A stretch of 64,000 nt of DNA, taken from contig JADJXK010000002.1 of NCBI GenBank assembly GCA_016710325.1, positions 496,001-560,000 of the forward strand. Direction: 5' to 3'. The notes beneath the pieces are model-generated. The model ran no database searches and had not been told where the DNA came from. It worked only from the letters and a program-made list of their open reading frames with translations. Below, one piece after another: positions 24,709-33,256 of the stretch; positions within the stretch are counted from its first letter, which is position 1, and every line of letters starts with the position of its first letter. This DNA comes from Candidatus Leptofilum proximum (GTDB taxonomy: Bacteria > Chloroflexota > Anaerolineae > Promineifilales > Promineifilaceae). Position numbers and translations under genes: made by a program.

Positions 24709-27618
24709 TCAACGTTCTATTCGTTCTGAATCCAAACGTTGCATGACAAGCAGTGCTGTTCCCAACAAAACGAGCAAAATGAGGCCAACGGCCGTCATCA
24801 TCCAACCCAACTTCAAGCTGCGCGGGGAAAATCTGTATGTAACTTCATGCGCACCGGCGGGTAGCAGTACGCCGCGAAACAGGCCATCCGCCTGGAGCAG
24901 TTCAGCTGGAGCACCATCGACAGTGACCTGCCAGCCGGGGTAGTGGGCATCGGTGAGCAGGAGAAGTTGGGGCTGGCTGCTGCGGGTTTGCACCACCACC
25001 TTTTCCGGCGTGTAGCGCGTGATTTCGGCAGTGGCGTCAGGATCGGATACCCCCTCTCGATTTGCGCCGTGGCCGAGGAGAACGGCCGTCTCCCGCCCAT
25101 CAAACTCAGGCTGCTGCATGGTTTGCAGGACGGCCGTCTCGTCTGGCTGCCAGGTCCAGCTAGAGAGCAAAAAAGCGCGCGGCAAAACATCCAGGTTCTC
25201 GTAAATTTTCACGTCGCCAGAATGGATGAGCCGGTAGCTGCCCAGCACCAGCGGCTGAAAGGTATCGTCACCTTCGTTGATGAGCGTGGCGCCATAAACT
25301 TGCCAGACACTCTGCCCCGGCCCGTGCAAAGTGAGCCGGGCTGGACCTGCTGGGGATGGCCAGTTTGCCAAACCAACATCGCCGCTAGCGATCGCGACGG
25401 GCAATTCCCACCGGTCGCCTGCGGCCGTTTCAACCTCTACCCACCCTGGCTGGCCTTTGTTCACCAAAGCCAGGGCGGTGGCGGTGAAGGTTGGCGTATA
25501 GGCAATTGGCAATGATTCACCCGGCCCCAGCGCGGTGGGAAACTCCAGGTCAAAGAAGGCGGTTGTACCTGGGGCAACTTCCTGCCAGACGTCACCCACT
25601 TTGTCGGTGATGATAAAGCGGCTGTTGGTGAGATCGAGCCAGGTGTTGGGGGGAACGGCCGTCAGATGCTCGCGGAGACGGCCGTCTGTGGTGCGCGTGT
25701 CGGGCGGCAGGACCAGCTGCACAAACTTGCTATACGAACTCAGCGGCAAAATACCGCCATCAAAACCGTCTACCGCCGCCAGGCCAAAGCTCAACGGCAG
25801 GTTCGGGCCGATGATCTCCTTCTGCTTGATGGCGATGGTGTAATCGTACTGCGCCTCGGGCGAGAGCTGATCGCGGTAAATCGTGTTGATTTCGGCCTGG
25901 TCACCCACATCGAAGAAGATGTCCGACAGGCTGAGGAAGCGATCCGGCGGTCCATCACATTCATTAACCTGTGCCTTCAGGCACAGGTCTTCCGAAAGCA
26001 GCCGGGCCAGCGGCGGGCGCAAGTCAAAATACGCTTCGGGCGTGGTGAGGTTGTTGTAGGGATGGGTGCGTGTACCCCAGAAGAGCAGCACAGCCATGAG
26101 CGGCAGCAGCAGCCAGGGGGAACCGGGCTCGCGCATTTCCACCTTGAAGCGGAAACGGTTTTCTGGGGCGTAGACCAAACGCTGTCCCATAATGAGGCCA
26201 AACAGCAGCGCCAATTCGAGCAGCCAGAGCAGCAGCGTGCCGGGACTAGCCGCTTCAAACGGCGCCTCGGGACCAGTCTGTACAAAGATGGCGGCGATTT
26301 GGGCCAGGGCATTCCAGGCGACAAGACCAACCATAAGCCAGATGCCGACGCGAAACGGCCGTTCCAGATGCCACAAATTTTCTTTCGCCCGCAAGGGAAT
26401 GCTGCGCCAGTGCCGCTGCCGCACCAGCCAGCGATCCAGCACCATCTGCCAGCCCAGCCCGGCCAGCAGGGCCACGCCCAGCGCATACACCGCCAGCCAG
26501 CGGGCGGGCACGCGGAACAACTCGAAGCCGGGCAGGCGCGCCAGGAGCCAGTTGAGCGGGTTGAAGATGCCCAGGGCCAGGAGCAGGCCCAGCAATACCA
26601 GGGTGATGGCGGGCAGCACACCGCGCCACTGCCGCCACTGCCACGCTGCCAAAAAGGCCAGCAGCAGCGCCGTCAGCGGCAAAATGGCGACGTATTCGCT
26701 AAACAAGGATTGGCCGTAGGCGGGCAGCAAGGCCCGGTTGATCAGCAGCGGGTGCAGCGAAAACGACAGCACTTCGTTAGGCGTCAATCCACCCTGACGG
26801 CTGGACTGCTGGATCAGTTCAAAGGTGGGCAGGAGCTGAACGGCCGTCAACAGCACCGCCACACCCCCACCCATCAGCAAAACTAGGGGCAGCCGCCGGT
26901 AAAATCGGCGCCACTGGAAGTTGAGTCCCAGTCCATGCGGCGAATCGCGCAGGAGCCACTTCTCCAGCCAATGGGCCGCGCCCCAGACGATAAGCATGAC
27001 GCCGGTGATGAAGCTGGTCTGGGTGTGCCCGGCCAACAGCTGCAGGCTGAACAGCAAGGCAAAGCCCACCGCACCCTGGCCCACCAGCACCCAGCGGTTG
27101 CCCATCCGGCTGCGAAAGACACGAGCGGCAACCCACAAAAACCAGGGCATCCAGGCCAGCCCTTGCAGCTGGTTGATGTGCTCCACCTGGGCGGTGAGAT
27201 AACCACCGAGGGCGAAGAGAACGGCCGTTACCAATCCCCCCCAGCGCCCCAGACCCAGCGTTTGCCGCCCGGCCAGGTATGCCCCCACCCCGGCAATGAG
27301 CAGATGCAGCAAAATCGAGGCGCTGACGGCGTACGGCGTGGGCAGCAGCAGCCAGACGGGCCAATTGAGCGGGTAAAAAAAGCCAACCTGGCTGTTGGCC
27401 AGGAAAGGTGCGCCCATGAACAGGTGCGGATTCCAGAGAGGGATACGGCCGTTGCGCAGCGCTTCAGCCGCTGCGTGCCAGTAAGGATAAAAGTAGAGGA
27501 AGGTGTCGCCGCGCGCCAGAATCAGGTTGCTGAAGGCCATCTTGTTAAAAAAGATCGCCAGCAGCACCGGCAGCCACACCAGCGGCGGCAGTCGCTTGAG
27601 CCACTCAAACCGCCGCAT
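24709..27618 (-). CDS. YfhO-like polytopic membrane protein
   Basis: A 969-residue protein with about a dozen transmembrane helices in residues 10-510, a large extracytoplasmic region (about 520-930) and a final helix (TAVGLILLVLLGTALLVMQ). The start (MRRFEWLKRLPPLVWLPVL) is followed by DTFLYFYPYWHAAAEALRNGRIPLWNPHLFMGAPFLAN, and the C-terminal QLLLLTDAHYPGWQVTVDG is typical of YfhO and related GT-C fold proteins. These are implicated in glycosylating lipoteichoic acid or other surface polymers with polyprenyl-phosphate sugars. It overlaps the upstream GT39 gene by 14 bp and is co-transcribed with GT39 and GT2 genes. About nine ACGGCCGT copies lie in the gene. Confidence 0.85.
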   Translation of the reverse strand: MRRFEWLKRLPPLVWLPVLLAIFFNKMAFSNLILARGDTFLYFYPYWHAAAEALRNGRIPLWNPHLFMGAPFLANSQVGFFYPLNWPVWLLLPTPYAVSASILLHLLIAGVGAYLAGRQTLGLGRWGGLVTAVLFALGGYLTAQVEHINQLQGLAWMPWFLWVAARVFRSRMGNRWVLVGQGAVGFALLFSLQLLAGHTQTSFITGVMLIVWGAAHWLEKWLLRDSPHGLGLNFQWRRFYRRLPLVLLMGGGVAVLLTAVQLLPTFELIQQSSRQGGLTPNEVLSFSLHPLLINRALLPAYGQSLFSEYVAILPLTALLLAFLAAWQWRQWRGVLPAITLVLLGLLLALGIFNPLNWLLARLPGFELFRVPARWLAVYALGVALLAGLGWQMVLDRWLVRQRHWRSIPLRAKENLWHLERPFRVGIWLMVGLVAWNALAQIAAIFVQTGPEAPFEAASPGTLLLWLLELALLFGLIMGQRLVYAPENRFRFKVEMREPGSPWLLLPLMAVLLFWGTRTHPYNNLTTPEAYFDLRPPLARLLSEDLCLKAQVNECDGPPDRFLSLSDIFFDVGDQAEINTIYRDQLSPEAQYDYTIAIKQKEIIGPNLPLSFGLAAVDGFDGGILPLSSYSKFVQLVLPPDTRTTDGRLREHLTAVPPNTWLDLTNSRFIITDKVGDVWQEVAPGTTAFFDLEFPTALGPGESLPIAYTPTFTATALALVNKGQPGWVEVETAAGDRWELPVAIASGDVGLANWPSPAGPARLTLHGPGQSVWQVYGATLINEGDDTFQPLVLGSYRLIHSGDVKIYENLDVLPRAFLLSSWTWQPDETAVLQTMQQPEFDGRETAVLLGHGANREGVSDPDATAEITRYTPEKVVVQTRSSQPQLLLLTDAHYPGWQVTVDGAPAELLQADGLFRGVLLPAGAHEVTYRFSPRSLKLGWMMTAVGLILLVLLGTALLVMQRLDSERIER

Positions 27619-29137
27619 AATTTCCCCGATTTTTTATCCACAGATTGCACAGATGATACAGATGAAGAGTCTTAATCTGTGAAATCTGTGTAATCTGTGG
27701 ATTAATTTTATAGAGAATGATGCCGTCGGAGTTGGTGACGGCCGTTAGCGTAAAGCCTGCTTCTTGCACGGTACGAATGATGGGTTGGGCAGCGGCCGTG
27801 TTCGGCAAAACGATGTAGCGCGGGGAGCCATCCTGGCCAAAGGCGGCCAAGTCGGCGGTGAGGGCGGCGGCGTGAGGGAACCAGCTGACAAAGACGCGCT
27901 TGTCGAACAGGTGGTAGCGCCACTGCCAGCTGAACCAGTGGTCGTAGAGGACGGTGCCGTAGGGGGCATCGGCCAGGGCGGCGGCGATTTCGGCGGCGCC
28001 CTGGTCGGCCTGGGGGGAGCTGCCGGGTGGGGTACGGCCGTTCCGCGCCGCCCACGAGGCAAAAACCAGCACCAGCGCCAAAATCACAATTGCCCCGCGA
28101 AAATGCAGGACGGGAGCCGCTGGAGGCAGGTAAGTTAACAAATCATTGTAGGCACGGGCCAGCAAAATCGCCAGCAGCGGCAGCAAGGGCAGCAAGTAAC
28201 GGTCCCATACTGGAATGGCGAACAGCCAGTGGAAGAGGCCGTAGCCGAGAATAAAGATGAACAGGAGTCGGTCGATTTTTTCTTTAACGCAAAGGCGCCA
28301 AGACGCAGAGGGATTGGTTTGGGGGCTGAGGTGCCTTAAAACAAGCCAGGTGGCAGCGGGGATGAGCAGGAAGAAAATGAGGGGGGAAACGGCCGTTTGC
28401 CACAAATCCCCCCATGCCCAAAATCGGGGCCAAATCTCCCAGGACCAGCTGAGACGGACGCCGCCAAAGTTGCCGATCTGGTTTTGCCAGAGTAAGAAGC
28501 TGCCGCTGCGGGCCGCTTCCCAGGCGCAGAGTGCCACAAGCGGCGGCAGCAGTCCGGCCAGCCAGCGCACCCAGCGTGCCAGCCGCCAGCCCAAAATCCA
28601 CCCCAGCCCCAGCAGCAGCGGCAAAAAGAGCACGGCCTGGTATTTGGTCAGCAGCGCCAGGCCGAACAGGATGCCTGCCCCGAGTGGTTTGCGCGTGGCA
28701 ACGGCCGCCAGGCCAGTAATCAGTAAAAAAGTCATCAGTGGATCGGTAAAGGCAGTGGGACTGAACTGGATGGAGAGGGGAAACAGGGCCACGAGGGCGG
28801 CGGCGAGGACGGCCGTTCTCGGCTGCCGGTACAATTTCCAGGCCAACACCCCGGTCAGCGGCGCCAGCAGCAGCGAGACAATCCAGTTGGGCCAGCGGGC
28901 GGCAAATTCTACCGGGCCAAACAGCGGGTAAAAAAGCGCTTGCAGGTAAAAGAGCAGCGGCGGCTTGTCCACTGGCTGCATGCTCAGCAGCGGATCACGC
29001 CAGATGGCAATTTCTCGCGCCCAGGTGGCAAACAGCGCTTCATCCGCCTGGAAGCTGTTGGCAAATAGACCGGGAGCGCGGAGAACGGCCGTTAGCCCGG
29101 TAATCAGCAGCAGAGGGTATTTGGGGAAACGAAGCAT
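27605..29137 (-). CDS. Family-39 (ArnT/PMT-like) membrane glycosyltransferase
   Basis: A 510-residue GT-C glycosyltransferase with about eleven helices. The catalytic loop near residues 30-35 has ADEALFATWAREIA with the acidic motif, then DKPPLLFYLQALFY, both ArnT/PMT-type. It would move a sugar from a polyprenyl-phosphate donor, plausibly made by the upstream GT2, to a surface acceptor. Two parts look repeat-derived. The loop around residues 275-290 (PSASWRLCVKEK) comes from a CGCAAAG repeat fragment (28288-28312). The last 30 or so residues (INPQITQISQI onwards) are encoded by an ACAGATT-family repeat (27638-27705). Confidence 0.88.
   Translation of the reverse strand: MLRFPKYPLLLITGLTAVLRAPGLFANSFQADEALFATWAREIAIWRDPLLSMQPVDKPPLLFYLQALFYPLFGPVEFAARWPNWIVSLLLAPLTGVLAWKLYRQPRTAVLAAALVALFPLSIQFSPTAFTDPLMTFLLITGLAAVATRKPLGAGILFGLALLTKYQAVLFLPLLLGLGWILGWRLARWVRWLAGLLPPLVALCAWEAARSGSFLLWQNQIGNFGGVRLSWSWEIWPRFWAWGDLWQTAVSPLIFFLLIPAATWLVLRHLSPQTNPSASWRLCVKEKIDRLLFIFILGYGLFHWLFAIPVWDRYLLPLLPLLAILLARAYNDLLTYLPPAAPVLHFRGAIVILALVLVFASWAARNGRTPPGSSPQADQGAAEIAAALADAPYGTVLYDHWFSWQWRYHLFDKRVFVSWFPHAAALTADLAAFGQDGSPRYIVLPNTAAAQPIIRTVQEAGFTLTAVTNSDGIILYKINPQITQISQIKTLHLYHLCNLWIKNRGNYAAV
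27638..27705. repeat. ACAGATT-family repeat in the 3' end of the GT39 gene
   Basis: Units of ATCCACAGATT and AATCTGTGGATT face each other around a short spacer. The GT39 reading frame runs through the whole element. Confidence 0.75.
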
Positions 29138-29139
29138 GG

Positions 29140-29196
29140 GGTAATTGGGTAATTGAGTAATTGGGTAATTGGGTAATTACCCAATTACCCAATTAC
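29140..29196. repeat. GTAATTGGGTAATT repeat block
   Basis: Tandem GTAATTGG units followed by inverted ATTACCCA units fill nearly the whole gap between the GT2 and GT39 genes. Same family as 22469-22508. Confidence 0.78.
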
Positions 29197-29200
29197 TGCA

Positions 29201-29890
29201 TCAATCTACAAACCGGTACTTCAACAGGTAGTAAAGCGCCTTCGGCCCCTCAACCCACGGGTTGAGCTTTTTGCCTTCTTCGAATTCACGGCCGTTGTAA
29301 GAGATGGGCACTTCATAAATGCGGTGGCCGCGCTTGAGCACTTTGGAGGTGATTTCTGGTTCGAATTCAAAGCCGCGCGAGCGCAAGGGAATGTCGCGGA
29401 TCACGTCGGCACGGAACACTTTGTAGCATGTTTCCATGTCGGACAAAATGGTGTTGTACACGATATTGGTGATAAGCGTCAGCATTTTGTTGCCCACCAT
29501 GTGCCAGAAAAACATCGTTTTGGTAGGCCCGCCGCGGAAGCGGGAGCCATAGACGACGGTCGCTTTGCCCTCCACAATCGGCTTAATCAGGGCCGGATAA
29601 TCCCGTGGGTCATATTCCAGGTCGGCATCCTGGATGAGAAAAATGTCGCCGTTGGCGTGGCTGAATCCGGTGCGAACGGCCGCTCCCTTTCCCTGGTTTT
29701 TCTCGTGCAGATGAATTTTGATGGAATCATCCAGTGCTTGAACACCCGGATACAAATCACGGGTGCCGTCAGTGGAACCATCATCGACTAAAATAATCTC
29801 ATTCGCCAGCTCAACGGCCAATACTGCTTTGACCGACTCTTCCAACGTTTCCCGTTCGTTGTAGACGGGCATAATGACAGATAATTTCAC
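29201..29890 (-). CDS. Family-2 glycosyltransferase (polyprenyl-phosphate sugar synthase-like)
   Basis: A 229-residue GT-A fold enzyme. Motifs include SVIMPVYNERETLEE (nucleotide binding), EIILVDDGSTDGT (donor-binding Asp), FLIQDADLEYDPRDYP (metal-binding DAD) and FEFEPEITSKVLKRG, matching dolichyl/undecaprenyl-phosphate mannose or glucose synthases. It lacks extra transmembrane helices, as in the short DPM1-like type. It is likely to make the lipid-linked sugar donor used by the next two genes (GT39 and YfhO-like). The start at 29890 follows the divergent HAD-hydrolase gene. No strong ribosome-binding site is visible. Confidence 0.92.
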   Translation of the reverse strand: MKLSVIMPVYNERETLEESVKAVLAVELANEIILVDDGSTDGTRDLYPGVQALDDSIKIHLHEKNQGKGAAVRTGFSHANGDIFLIQDADLEYDPRDYPALIKPIVEGKATVVYGSRFRGGPTKTMFFWHMVGNKMLTLITNIVYNTILSDMETCYKVFRADVIRDIPLRSRGFEFEPEITSKVLKRGHRIYEVPISYNGREFEEGKKLNPWVEGPKALYYLLKYRFVD

Positions 29891-30005
29891 AGGTTCTCTT
29901 CCTTAACTGGTTTTTCGGGCCATACAGCACCCAAGAGCGGCAATTGTATAACAACCCTGCCGCAGATGCCCATTCCGACGACCTACCGCTTCGCCACGCA
30001 TTGGC

Positions 30006-30011
30006 TATAAT
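30006..30011 (+). promoter_or_regulatory. TATAAT box of a probable leaderless promoter
   Basis: A perfect -10 hexamer ends seven bases before the ATG at 30019, so transcription would start at about the start codon. No ribosome-binding site is present. A clear -35 box was not seen. Confidence 0.5.
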
Positions 30012-30018
30012 CAGCTGC

Positions 30019-30822
30019 ATGAAACAGATCAGGAACCTCATTTTAGACATGGACGGCGTGCTGTGGCGAGGGGATTTGCCCATGCCCGGCCTAGCCGATT
30101 TTTTCATCACGCTGCGCCAGCAGGGCATACAGTTTGTCCTGGCCACCAACAACGCGGCCAAAACGCCACTGCAATATGTGGAGAAATTAGCCCGCTTTGG
30201 CGTCACAGTAGCCAAAGACCAGATTTTTACCTCGGCTGAAGCGACGGGAGATTATGTGCAGGGGCGATACAATCCTGGTGCACCTGTTTTTGTGGTGGGG
30301 GATGTGGGCTTGCAAACGGCGATTCAAACACGCGGCTTTCGTTTACTGAGTGTGGAGGAGGTGATGGGGGGGGAAACGGCCGTTTTCGTCGTCGCTGGCT
30401 TTAATCCCCATGCCGAATACAACCAGATGGCCGCTGGCGCCCTGCTCATCCACAAAGGCGCGGACTTTATTGGCACCAACCCAGACCTCACCTTCCCCAG
30501 CGAGTACGGCCCCCTACCCGGCGCAGGTTCCTTCCTGGCCTTCTTGCAAGCGGCCACCGGTGTGTCGCCGGTGGTCATTGGCAAGCCCGGGCCGCTCATC
30601 TTCCAGATGGCCATGCAAAAGCTGGGCGGCACGCCACAAAACACCGCCATGGTCGGCGACCGCCTGGAAACAGACATCGCGGGCGGCAAAGCAGCGGGCA
30701 TCCAAACCATCCTCGTCCTCTCCGGCATCAGCCAGCTGGACGACCTCGCCCAAGCCAACGGCTTGCAACCAGATTTCATCTTTGCAGATATTGTTGAAAT
30801 TGCTGAAAAATTAGCAACATAG
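30019..30822 (+). CDS. HAD-superfamily hydrolase (NagD/phosphoglycolate phosphatase-like)
   Basis: A 267-residue phosphatase of the HAD-IIA class. Motif I is LDMDGVLWRGD (nucleophile Asp about residue 12), motif II VLATNNAA, motif III Lys in VVIGKPGP and motif IV MVGDRLETDI, with a cap domain between motifs II and III. The start is ATG 30019, just downstream of TATAAT. Family members dephosphorylate small phosphosugars, nucleotides or 4-nitrophenyl phosphate; the natural substrate is unknown. It is followed within 30 bp by the AT-rich AlbA_2 pair, which appears to have been inserted downstream of it. Confidence 0.92.
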   Translation: MKQIRNLILDMDGVLWRGDLPMPGLADFFITLRQQGIQFVLATNNAAKTPLQYVEKLARFGVTVAKDQIFTSAEATGDYVQGRYNPGAPVFVVGDVGLQTAIQTRGFRLLSVEEVMGGETAVFVVAGFNPHAEYNQMAAGALLIHKGADFIGTNPDLTFPSEYGPLPGAGSFLAFLQAATGVSPVVIGKPGPLIFQMAMQKLGGTPQNTAMVGDRLETDIAGGKAAGIQTILVLSGISQLDDLAQANGLQPDFIFADIVEIAEKLAT

Positions 30823-30852
30823 TGACCTTAAGAAACTTGGATCAAGGATAGT

Positions 30853-31464
30853 ATGACAGAACAGGAATTTATAGAGATTCTCGCTTTTGGCCGAGAGCAA
30901 CATGGGATTGAATTCAAGGGTCCCGGAACCAAGAATCTCCTTCTCGCAAAAGTCGTTCGTGCAGTTCTATCAATGGCAAACAAACGGGACGGCGGCATAG
31001 TAATAATTGGGATAGATGAAGATTCAAATGGGCAACCTGTCCCAACAGGTTTATCAGCAAATGATCTAGCTACTTGGTCTTACGATGATTTCGCAGATTC
31101 ACTATCAAGATATGCTGATCCGAGCGTGAGCTTCGATTTAGAGGTTTTGGAATATCAAGCATCTAAATTTGTCATTATAAACGTCAGCGAATTCGACGAC
31201 ATACCTATTTTGTGCAAGAAGGATCATTCCCACATATTACGTGAGGGAGCTTGCTACATTAGATCAAGAAGAAAGCCAGAAACTTCAGAAATCCCATCAC
31301 AGTCTGAAATGAGAGATTTGCTCGATCTAGCAACTGTAAAAGCTTTAAGAAAATACTTCTCAACCGCACATGCTGCAGGACTAGAACTATCAAAAGCGGC
31401 AGACCAAGAAACAGACTATGATAAATTTGATGCCCAATTAGGCAATTTATGGGAGACTAAATGA
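30853..31464 (+). CDS. AlbA_2 (schlafen-type) putative DNA-binding domain protein
   Basis: A 203-residue protein. The N-terminal 140 residues show the AlbA_2 pattern: HGIEFKGPGTKN near residue 18, then VLSMANKRDGGIVIIGIDEDSNG and FVIINVSEFDDIPILC, with a final strand ILREGACYIRSRRKPETS. This domain is shared with schlafen proteins and many bacterial accessory and defence genes; some copies have nucleic-acid or nucleotide activity. The C-terminal 50 residues are helical and unassigned. Four bases of overlap (ATGA) link it to the next gene. Base composition is AT-rich and there is no ACGGCCGT copy, which fits horizontal transfer. Confidence 0.82.
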   Translation: MTEQEFIEILAFGREQHGIEFKGPGTKNLLLAKVVRAVLSMANKRDGGIVIIGIDEDSNGQPVPTGLSANDLATWSYDDFADSLSRYADPSVSFDLEVLEYQASKFVIINVSEFDDIPILCKKDHSHILREGACYIRSRRKPETSEIPSQSEMRDLLDLATVKALRKYFSTAHAAGLELSKAADQETDYDKFDAQLGNLWETK

Positions 31465-32153
31465 AAAGTCCTTTGCATGAAACGATTCTGTCAAGAGGAT
31501 ACTGGCAAGTATTGGTTCGTCCAACAACTTTCAAAAAAGATCACATAGATGATATTTCTGCGCTTTTGCCACTTCTTGTAAAAAACAGAGTTCGCATAAG
31601 GGGGTGGGATTTTCCTCACATCGATTCAAGAAATCAACCACGCTTTTTTTTGGATTGGATTGAACAAGAGTTCAATTGGGAACATCATAAATCAATTTGG
31701 CGACTCTACCAAAGTGGTCAATTCTTTCAAATCGCAGCTCTTCCTATCGACTGGCGTGACGAGTCATCACTTTGGCCTGCTACTCCAGACTGGAAATATG
31801 GAACACAGTTATATGTTGGAGACACTATTGCTACACTTACAGAAATTTTTGAGTTTGCTGCTCGCTTAGCACTCAGTGAGGCGGGAAATAAAAACATGCA
31901 AGTAAAATTCACATTAGGCAATTTAAAAAATCGGTTCTTGGTCAATGACAAAGATTCTTTCTTCGGAATTGGCGAAACATGTCAGGCATCAATTAGTGAG
32001 TTTCCTTATGAAAACACGTTCTCTAGGGCCGAATTAATATCTGAATCAAAAAATATTGCCTTAAAAACTGCGGTTGAAATATTCAAACGATTTAATTGGA
32101 GTATTTCTAGTTTTGAGAGTCTACGCAGCTGGCAAAATGATTTTAAGATTTGA
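31461..32153 (+). CDS. Hypothetical partner of the AlbA_2 protein
   Basis: A 230-residue soluble protein translationally coupled to the AlbA_2 gene. I do not recognise a named family, but its opening (ILSRGYWQVLVRPTTF, then RIRGWDFPH and WRLYQSGQFFQ) has the look of a conserved accessory-gene family, with many aromatic residues in the first half and a helical C-terminus. No signal peptide or membrane helix is present. It is strongly AT-rich and free of ACGGCCGT. Together with AlbA_2 it makes a compact two-gene cassette inserted between a HAD gene and rlmN. A defence or stress role is a guess from the partner only. Confidence 0.65.
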   Translation: MKSPLHETILSRGYWQVLVRPTTFKKDHIDDISALLPLLVKNRVRIRGWDFPHIDSRNQPRFFLDWIEQEFNWEHHKSIWRLYQSGQFFQIAALPIDWRDESSLWPATPDWKYGTQLYVGDTIATLTEIFEFAARLALSEAGNKNMQVKFTLGNLKNRFLVNDKDSFFGIGETCQASISEFPYENTFSRAELISESKNIALKTAVEIFKRFNWSISSFESLRSWQNDFKI

Positions 32154-32167
32154 TAAACCACAATATA

Positions 32168-33214
32168 ATGCAAAAAACAAATGTTTATGATTTAAACTTT
32201 GATGAGCTTTCTAAATTACTCACCGGGCTAGGCGAACCGAGGTTTCGGGCGCAGCAGGTTTGGGAATGGCTGTACAAGAAGTACGTCACTGAATTTGCGG
32301 AGATGCGCAACCTGCCAAGAAGCTTAATCGAGAAGCTGGAAAAGAACGCCGTCATTCACAGCGCTACCATTGCCAGTGAGCAGCATTCCAGCGATGGGCA
32401 GACCAAAAAAGTCCTCTTCCAACTGCCAGATGGCCAATTCATCGAGACCGTGTTGATGCGCTACGAGAAGCGGCGCACCCTGTGCATCAGCACGCAGGCG
32501 GGCTGCGCCATGGGCTGCGTTTTCTGCGCCACCGGGCAGATGGGCTTCTTCCGCAACCTCACCGTGAGCGAGATCGTGGCCCAGGTGCTCTACTTTGCCC
32601 ACGAACTGGCCCAAAGCGACGAACACGTCACCAACATTGTGATGATGGGCATGGGCGAACCGCTGCACAACTACAACAACACCCTGGCCGCCGTTGACCG
32701 ACTCACCGACGAAACTGGCTTCAATCTGGGGGCACGTAAAATCACCATCTCCACCGTGGGACTGGTGCCCGCTATCCGCCGTTATGCGGACGAGCAGCGC
32801 CAGACGCCGCTGGCCATCTCCCTGCACGCCGCCACCGACGAAGAGCGCGACAAGCTCATCCCTATCAACCATCGCTGGCCCATCGCCGAGCTGATGGACG
32901 CCTGCCGCTACTACATCGAGAAAACGGGGCGGCGGCTCACATTTGAGTGGGCGCTGATCTCCGGCGAAAATGACACGATTGAGCAGGCGCGGGCGCTGGG
33001 CAATTTGCTGCACGGCATGTTGTGCCACGTCAACCTGATTCCGCTCAATCCCACGGCCGGTTTCAGCGGCGGCCCGTCCTCCAAAGAGCGCGTTGAGGCG
33101 TTCCAGGCAGAACTAAGCCACTTTGGCGTCAGCAGCACGGTACGTGTGCGGCGCGGCATTGATATCCAGGCAGGGTGTGGCCAGCTGCGAGATCGTGTGG
33201 TCGGTAATCGGTGA
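32168..33214 (+). CDS. rlmN: 23S rRNA (adenine-2503-C2)-methyltransferase RlmN
   Basis: A radical-SAM enzyme that methylates A2503 in 23S rRNA and A37 in some tRNAs. The 348-residue product has the iron-sulfur motif GCAMGCVFC, VMMGMGEPLHN, and ISTVGLVPAIRR; the Cys near the C-terminus in QAGCGQLRD is the methyl-carrying cysteine of the two-Cys mechanism. I chose ATG 32168 (MQKTNVYDLN) over an in-frame TTG at 32150; a TATAAT-like hexamer overlaps this start. It follows the AT-rich cassette by 14 bp. No ACGGCCGT copy is present. Confidence 0.96.
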   Translation: MQKTNVYDLNFDELSKLLTGLGEPRFRAQQVWEWLYKKYVTEFAEMRNLPRSLIEKLEKNAVIHSATIASEQHSSDGQTKKVLFQLPDGQFIETVLMRYEKRRTLCISTQAGCAMGCVFCATGQMGFFRNLTVSEIVAQVLYFAHELAQSDEHVTNIVMMGMGEPLHNYNNTLAAVDRLTDETGFNLGARKITISTVGLVPAIRRYADEQRQTPLAISLHAATDEERDKLIPINHRWPIAELMDACRYYIEKTGRRLTFEWALISGENDTIEQARALGNLLHGMLCHVNLIPLNPTAGFSGGPSSKERVEAFQAELSHFGVSSTVRVRRGIDIQAGCGQLRDRVVGNR

Positions 33215-33256
33215 ACGGAATACCGTTTACGGATGACGGATAACCGATAACCGCTC
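33198..33256. repeat. GGTAATCGGTGAACGG repeat block
   Basis: Copies of GGTAATCGG, ACCGTTTACGG and GGATAACCG fill the gap between convergent rlmN and the M23 peptidase gene. The family is related to 18125-18198. Confidence 0.7.

Noticed and set aside
25666..26886. 406-codon open frame antisense to the YfhO-like gene
   Set aside because: The Gln/Arg-rich product is what the complement of a membrane-protein gene gives; no signal for translation.
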